NCBI GenBank assembly: GCA_905221605.1 | Contig: CAJNDS010000152.1 | Location: forward strand, 62,001 to 126,000 | Source: Symbiodinium natans | Lineage: Eukaryota; Sar; Dinophyceae; Suessiales; Symbiodiniaceae | Length of the DNA: 64,000 bases | Direction of reading: 5' to 3' | Shown: positions 59,480 through 64,000 of the stretch, piece by piece | Layout: each line of letters begins with the position of its first letter | Numbering within the stretch: the first letter of the stretch is position 1 | Notes under the pieces: generated by a model | Seen by the model: the letters and a program-made list of their open reading frames with translations, nothing else | Told to the model about the DNA's origin: nothing | Databases searched by the model: none | Made by a program: the position numbers and the translations under genes

Positions 59480-59686
59480 ATGGTGACTGGGTTGCTCTGC
59501 CAGGAACTCGGCGATTGCATGATGGTGCAATTTCCAGCACGAAAGTGGCACATTGTCCAGGAGCCGTGCGTTAGTTCATTGGCTGGTCATGAAACCGTAG
59601 CCGACGAAACCAAGACGAAACTGATGTTTCTGTTGAGTTCGATTCCACCTGGTTGGGCTCGCTCCAAAACGGATTGCAGAAAATGA
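59480..59686 (+). CDS. Unrecognised exon-like ORF
   Basis: Encodes CQELGDCMMVQFPARKWHIV and ADETKTKLMFLLSSIPPGWA and ends in TGA at 59684. An AG before ELGDC could be a 3' splice site. It may belong to the same gene as 58896-59232. No motif recognised. Confidence 0.3.
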   Translation: MVTGLLCQELGDCMMVQFPARKWHIVQEPCVSSLAGHETVADETKTKLMFLLSSIPPGWARSKTDCRK

Positions 59687-59904
59687 AGGTAGATGTTATT
59701 CAAAAAGATTTGAGAATCACCAGTATCAGCTCTCGGCTTTCGCAAATGCTTCGTTTTCGCTCGTTCCGGCTTTCCCACTCCCGTACACTCAAGTGGTCCC
59801 TTTCTGATATGAAGCAGCCGTGCACTAGGGGGAAGCTTTTGATGAAGGCGTCTCTTACTGCATTTACACTGGGATTCAGTGGTTCGCTGTATCTGACGTG
59901 TTGA

Positions 59905-60196
59905 CTTGTAGTACAAGCTAAGTACTTGAATCTACGTTTCCGTGAGCCGGCTGGTTTTTCATCGATTTGTAGTCCAAGAGAAGTACTGGAATCGACAATT
60001 CCATGAGCCGGCTGGATATTCATTGATTTGTAGTACAAGCTTAGGTCTGGAATCGCTGTTTCCGTGAGCTGGCTGGTTGTATTGATTTGTGGTACAAGTT
60101 AAGTACTGGAATCGATGTTTCCGTGAGCCGGCTGGATTCTCATTGGTTTGTTAGTACACGCTTAGTACTGGAATCGACGTTTCCGTGCTTTGGTAG
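59905..60196 (+). repeat. ~61-bp tandem repeat, five units
   Basis: TTGTAGTACAAGC-type starts at about 59907, 59969, 60029, 60089 and 60149. Each is followed by AGTACTGGAATCGACG and TTTCCGTGAGCCGGCTGG. Confidence 0.85.
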
Positions 60197-60199
60197 CTT

Positions 60200-60935
60200 G
60201 AAAACGCTCCGGGAATGCGGGCGGTGCACATGTTTTCATGGTGTTGTAGTAGGCCTTTGGGGAGCGGCGTTCAGTGCAGAATGGCATGTCTAACGTAGTT
60301 TTTCATCATATTCATGCCCCTCTGCGGGCGGCGTTTACCTGGGGGAGTGATTCCGCAGGGTCGCCTTCGACAACTTGATGGTCCCACGGCGTTCACTGGG
60401 GTTTAACACTCTTTGAACAAGTGGGGCCGCCTTTCCCAGCCGGGTGTACTTATCCGTACTTTACATGTTTTTGTCGTTACTGAAAGCTTCAAGTTGGCGG
60501 GGTTGCTATACTTGCGATGTTTTGCTACCTTACCTTTTGTCTTCAGCCGTCGCCGTGAATTCGTGAATGCTCCACGGCTTCTCCAAGACTCGGTCTTCCC
60601 CGCCATCCCCTGCAGAGCTTTATTCTTTTGGCTCGCCTTTCAGTGGATAGCTGCGGATAGCTCGTCTCCATGTCTATATCCAGTTTCCTTTCCAGGGCTC
60701 TAGTCGCTTGATACACTCATCTTCGTTGCTCGTTTCGGTTCGCAAATTCCCTTTGATCGCTCTCTCTCTCTCTCTCCCTCACTCTCTCTTCCTCTCGCTC
60801 CCTCTCCCTCTGTCCTTCCCGGCCTCCCTCACCCTCCTGCTCTCGCAACTGCTTGACACATGTGTCTGCCCAAGGCCACCACCATGTGTGTTTGATTTTG
60901 TATTTGCTGGCAGGAGTTTCAACGTGCCTACCAGA
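60200..60935. other. No gene recognised; CT-rich patch
   Basis: CTCTCTCTCTCCCTC-type run at 60761-60835. Confidence 0.4.
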
Positions 60936-60969
60936 TGCTTGCGGTCTTGTCGGCTGCTTGATCCCGCGC

Positions 60970-61190
60970 TGATGATGCGTTGGAAGATTTCCGCTATGTC
61001 TGGCCTTGCCAAGATGTGGGTCTACTCACCAATACACGGCGAGCCCCTACAACAAGCTGTGGCAGGCGTGCCACGTGACATGTTACTGTTACGGTCACAT
61101 GTGATGGCCTTCAAGCAAAGTGGACTGTTGCGAAACCTGCTTCAAGGAACGGTTAGCTCACCAATGGACACCGGCAATACGGAAGTGTAA
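60970..61190 (+). CDS. Possible terminal exon, unknown protein
   Basis: The open frame from the ATG at 60970 encodes MMRWKISAMSGLAKMWVYSP and PRDMLLLRSHVMAFKQSGLL and ends in TAA. No family recognised; listed only because the composition is protein-like. Confidence 0.2.
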
Positions 61191-61199
61191 ATTGCCATG

Positions 61200-64000
61200 C
61201 GTTGCAAAGGTCTCGAATGGAACTTCGAACTCAGCGGCCACCAACGGGACTACCGCAGGAGGCTAAGAAGTGAGCGGCGTGCCTTTGCCTTGACATGGAA
61301 AATGGACACGACGTACCTGGGCTGTGTCCGTCGGAGTGTGGCTTCATGTCGTGCTCGCCTCCCGAAGCCGGGATCGGCGGAATCTTTGTGTCTGAGGGGT
61401 CTTATGGTCTTGTGTCTCTTTATGTCGGTATCTCTTCATTTTTGCATGTATTTTGTTTATTTAAGGAGGCAGCAGCTTCCGAGTCCGGAAAGCCGCAGGC
61501 TCGGAGCTCGGAGATTCGCAGAGAGAGAGGCAAGCCAGCGAAGCCTGCCCAGGCACACATTTCACAAAAACTTGTACACCTGCGAATTTCAGTGGGGTCC
61601 TAACTCGACTGTACAAAATGGGTCGAAATCATTTCCTAGCAAGTTCTACATTCTAAAGACTATGTTGGACTTGCAGCAAGAAGTTGCCCTGCTACCTTGT
61701 GGCGTTGACACATTTGGCAGACGACGTGGCCCAAAGCACACCAGCTTTTTCGAAGATGGAGACCCCGACCCCTGTGATCCCTGAGAGTGTGGACGCTTTT
61801 GAGTACGTGAACTCAATAACGACTCCTGACTTCGTCGACATCGCGGCTCAGATCTTCGTTGTGGGAACTGGGGCTCGCTGGTCCTCCCGTGCCGCTGGAT
61901 CGTTCGACAACAAGCAACCCTCTCTTCCCTGATGTGCACACCCTAGAGGGGCGAGACTGTTTTGGATGCAATTCTTTTGCGTCATTCGAGGGGAAGGCCA
62001 GGCATCCCTCCTTCCCGAGGCACATGCCCCCAAATCTCGGCAACCACATCCAATTACGTCGTGGCCAGGGAGGGAGGGCGGGATGTCAATAAATGGATGT
62101 CGTCACTTCACTGCCAATGAACGGCCGACCCAGGCAAAGCGCAAAGCCTGAACAAGCAACGCGGGTCAAGACAGTCAAACATGTGCTCACGGTAGGGAGA
62201 GGCACCGGCCATGAGCCCAATCTACCCAGACAAACCTTCTTAGCACCAGCATCCAGCCATATGACAGGAGGAAAACAATGTCAAGCATGTGTTGTCAGCT
62301 AAGAACACGGACACGGCGTGCTTGCACAGATTTCTGAACTGCTGCGTCGGTCAGGCATCGTGACTTAAAGTGAGTGGTGACAGGAGGGCACAATAGTAGA
62401 ACCACGGGTATTTGCAAGTGACCATCGATGACCATCATGGAACCGTCAACATTGCAGGGAAACGGTTGCACGACCGCATCGGTAAATTCTTATGAAGAAG
62501 GACCTGTTTCTGCCTCTCTCACCCGTCACACTGCGATGCCTAGCGGGAAAAATGGCTGCGGACTTTTTTTGCCTCTTGAATTCGCCACATGGAGCGGCTT
62601 CGGTGAAGCATGTAGGCCTACTAAGTGGTTTCTTGACGATGGCTGCTTATGTTGCCCAAGCATCGTTCATTGATCAGCAGTTCCAGCATCCGCTTGCGTG
62701 CACGTGGTCGCTGTCTGATATCGAGACACATGTACCCATTGTGTAAGCATGGGTTGCATGGGTTGTTTGCGAAATTGCACTCGCAAAGTGCTTGAAACAA
62801 ACCAGTCGCACACATCTGACATCTGCTCATAAGACTGACGCGCGTGCCTTCGCAGCCGACGCAGCTGGGCCGAGAGCTGACGGTTTGCACTTGCCTGGCA
62901 CTTGAGCCCATGGTGCAAAGCAAACACAGATGCTTGCTGCACCGTGCCAAATGTTACCGTGGTATGGTGACGCCGGCGAGCTCAGCTCGGCCAGTAGAAC
63001 ATGTAGAACTCTTGTCCAGCTCAGATGTCTGAGCCGCGACCCCCGACCACGGCCAGTGAAACCAGCCGCCCTGCCCTTACTGAGCTGTTGCAGGTTTCCT
63101 ATCATTGCGCATGTTGTAGATGCTTCACCAGGGCGCAGTGGACAGAGCGTGGGAAGCCGACAAAGCCGCTTAGATGGCAGGAATCAGGGAAAGTTTGAAG
63201 AGAAGTGTCAAAGAGAAGTATGAGAGCTTCATTTTAGCAGCTAGCAGAAAAGAGAGTGCTTCTCAAAGTGCCTTGCTTCAGGTCGAAAGAGCGCAACGGT
63301 GAGTATCCACTCACGGGCATCTGAGGCGGCAGTCGCATAGCCTTCATGTGGTGATTTTCCACATTCGACAATTGACACAGATGCGCGCGACATGAAATTG
63401 TAACAGCTGAAAGGCAAGGTCGGTTCACTTGGCAAGTTATTGTTGCGGTCGCTTTGATTCGCTTTGCAAACTGGGTTTTTCTCGCTGAGCTCCTGCTGCT
63501 GTTGAATCCGAGATCGTACCAAAAGCAGAATGCTGAAAATCGAGGGTAGTGCGACAGATGTGACACGGAAAATCGAGGGTAGTGTGACATGGGTAACCCT
63601 AGAATGTGTGCCCTAATGCTCTCTCCAAGCAAGGGGAGGGAGGAGTGGCAAACCCTGAGCGCGTACTAAGACTGTAATAGGGGGCAGCACGCTTAAACAT
63701 CTTAAACCTGCCTCAACGGAACGAGGAGTGACAAACCCTGAACATCACTCGACCCTTAAAGGAGTTGGGAGTGGCCAGTCCGAAACCCCAAAAGGATTGG
63801 TCTGACCGATTTTGACCGATTGGTGTTGGTTGAGGGGAACAATTCTGTGCTCGAGTTGGACAAGTGACGCTTATAGAAGTTTCTAAAACAAGTGGCACGA
63901 CAAACATGTGTAGGGGTTTCTCCATTCCGCACTACAACATTCCATGTAGGTATGACAGCCTTCTCCAGAATGATCTTTTCCAGAATGAACAAGTTGCTGC
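61200..64000. other. No gene recognised to the right edge
   Basis: Short frames only, none with a motif. A direct repeat GAAAATCGAGGGTAGTG(C/T)GAC lies at about 63535 and 63567. Confidence 0.4.

Overview
The window reads as nuclear DNA of a dinoflagellate, most likely of the Symbiodiniaceae type. The evidence is decayed Ty1/copia and LINE elements, a gene with GT, GC and GA intron donors, a relict of the dinoflagellate spliced leader, very rich simple-sequence DNA, and degenerate TTTAGGG-type telomere-like repeats. The assignment is inferred from the sequence alone.

Region by region: 1-2.9 kb is an internally deleted, frameshifted Ty1/copia element (gag zinc knuckle, RT tail, RNase H, and a C-terminal domain with a PC..S motif). 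From 2.93 to 15.96 kb a 13-kb LINE sits between two copies of a 13-nt sequence that fit a target-site duplication just inside the copia 3' LTR. The LINE has a 5' region built of two monomers (the first 5'-truncated). Each monomer carries an ORF0, a trio of hairpins sharing one 18-nt loop, and a copy of the element's own 3' tail. Then come ORF1 (zinc ribbon plus coiled coil), endonuclease/RT, RT/RNase H/zinc fingers, and a last ORF with the hallmark residues of a protein-kinase fold. At least 22 bulged hairpins of one design (stem, bulge, GAG-NNN-CTC) are scattered through its UTRs and coding sequence in all three codon phases.

From 16 to 44 kb the DNA is mostly gene-poor: minisatellites, poly-G and G-rich tracts, AT-rich tracts, very long trinucleotide arrays, a two-copy short element with inverted termini (34.4 and 47.1 kb), and one small ORF just after a relict spliced leader (25.1 kb).

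From 44.7 to 54.1 kb lies a gene-bearing island on the + strand: a split cold-shock-domain gene, a complete six-exon RPL5 (uL18) gene of 296 codons, a small Tudor-like fragment and a fragmented SET-domain gene. From 54 to 58 kb there are GAA repeats, a palindromic AT-rich array and telomere-like repeats. From 58.9 to 61.2 kb there are unrecognised exon-like ORFs and a 61-bp tandem repeat. The last 2.8 kb shows nothing I can name.

The observations I rate highest are the LINE-encoded kinase-like ORF and the LINE's families of structured hairpins, some with compensatory base changes between copies.
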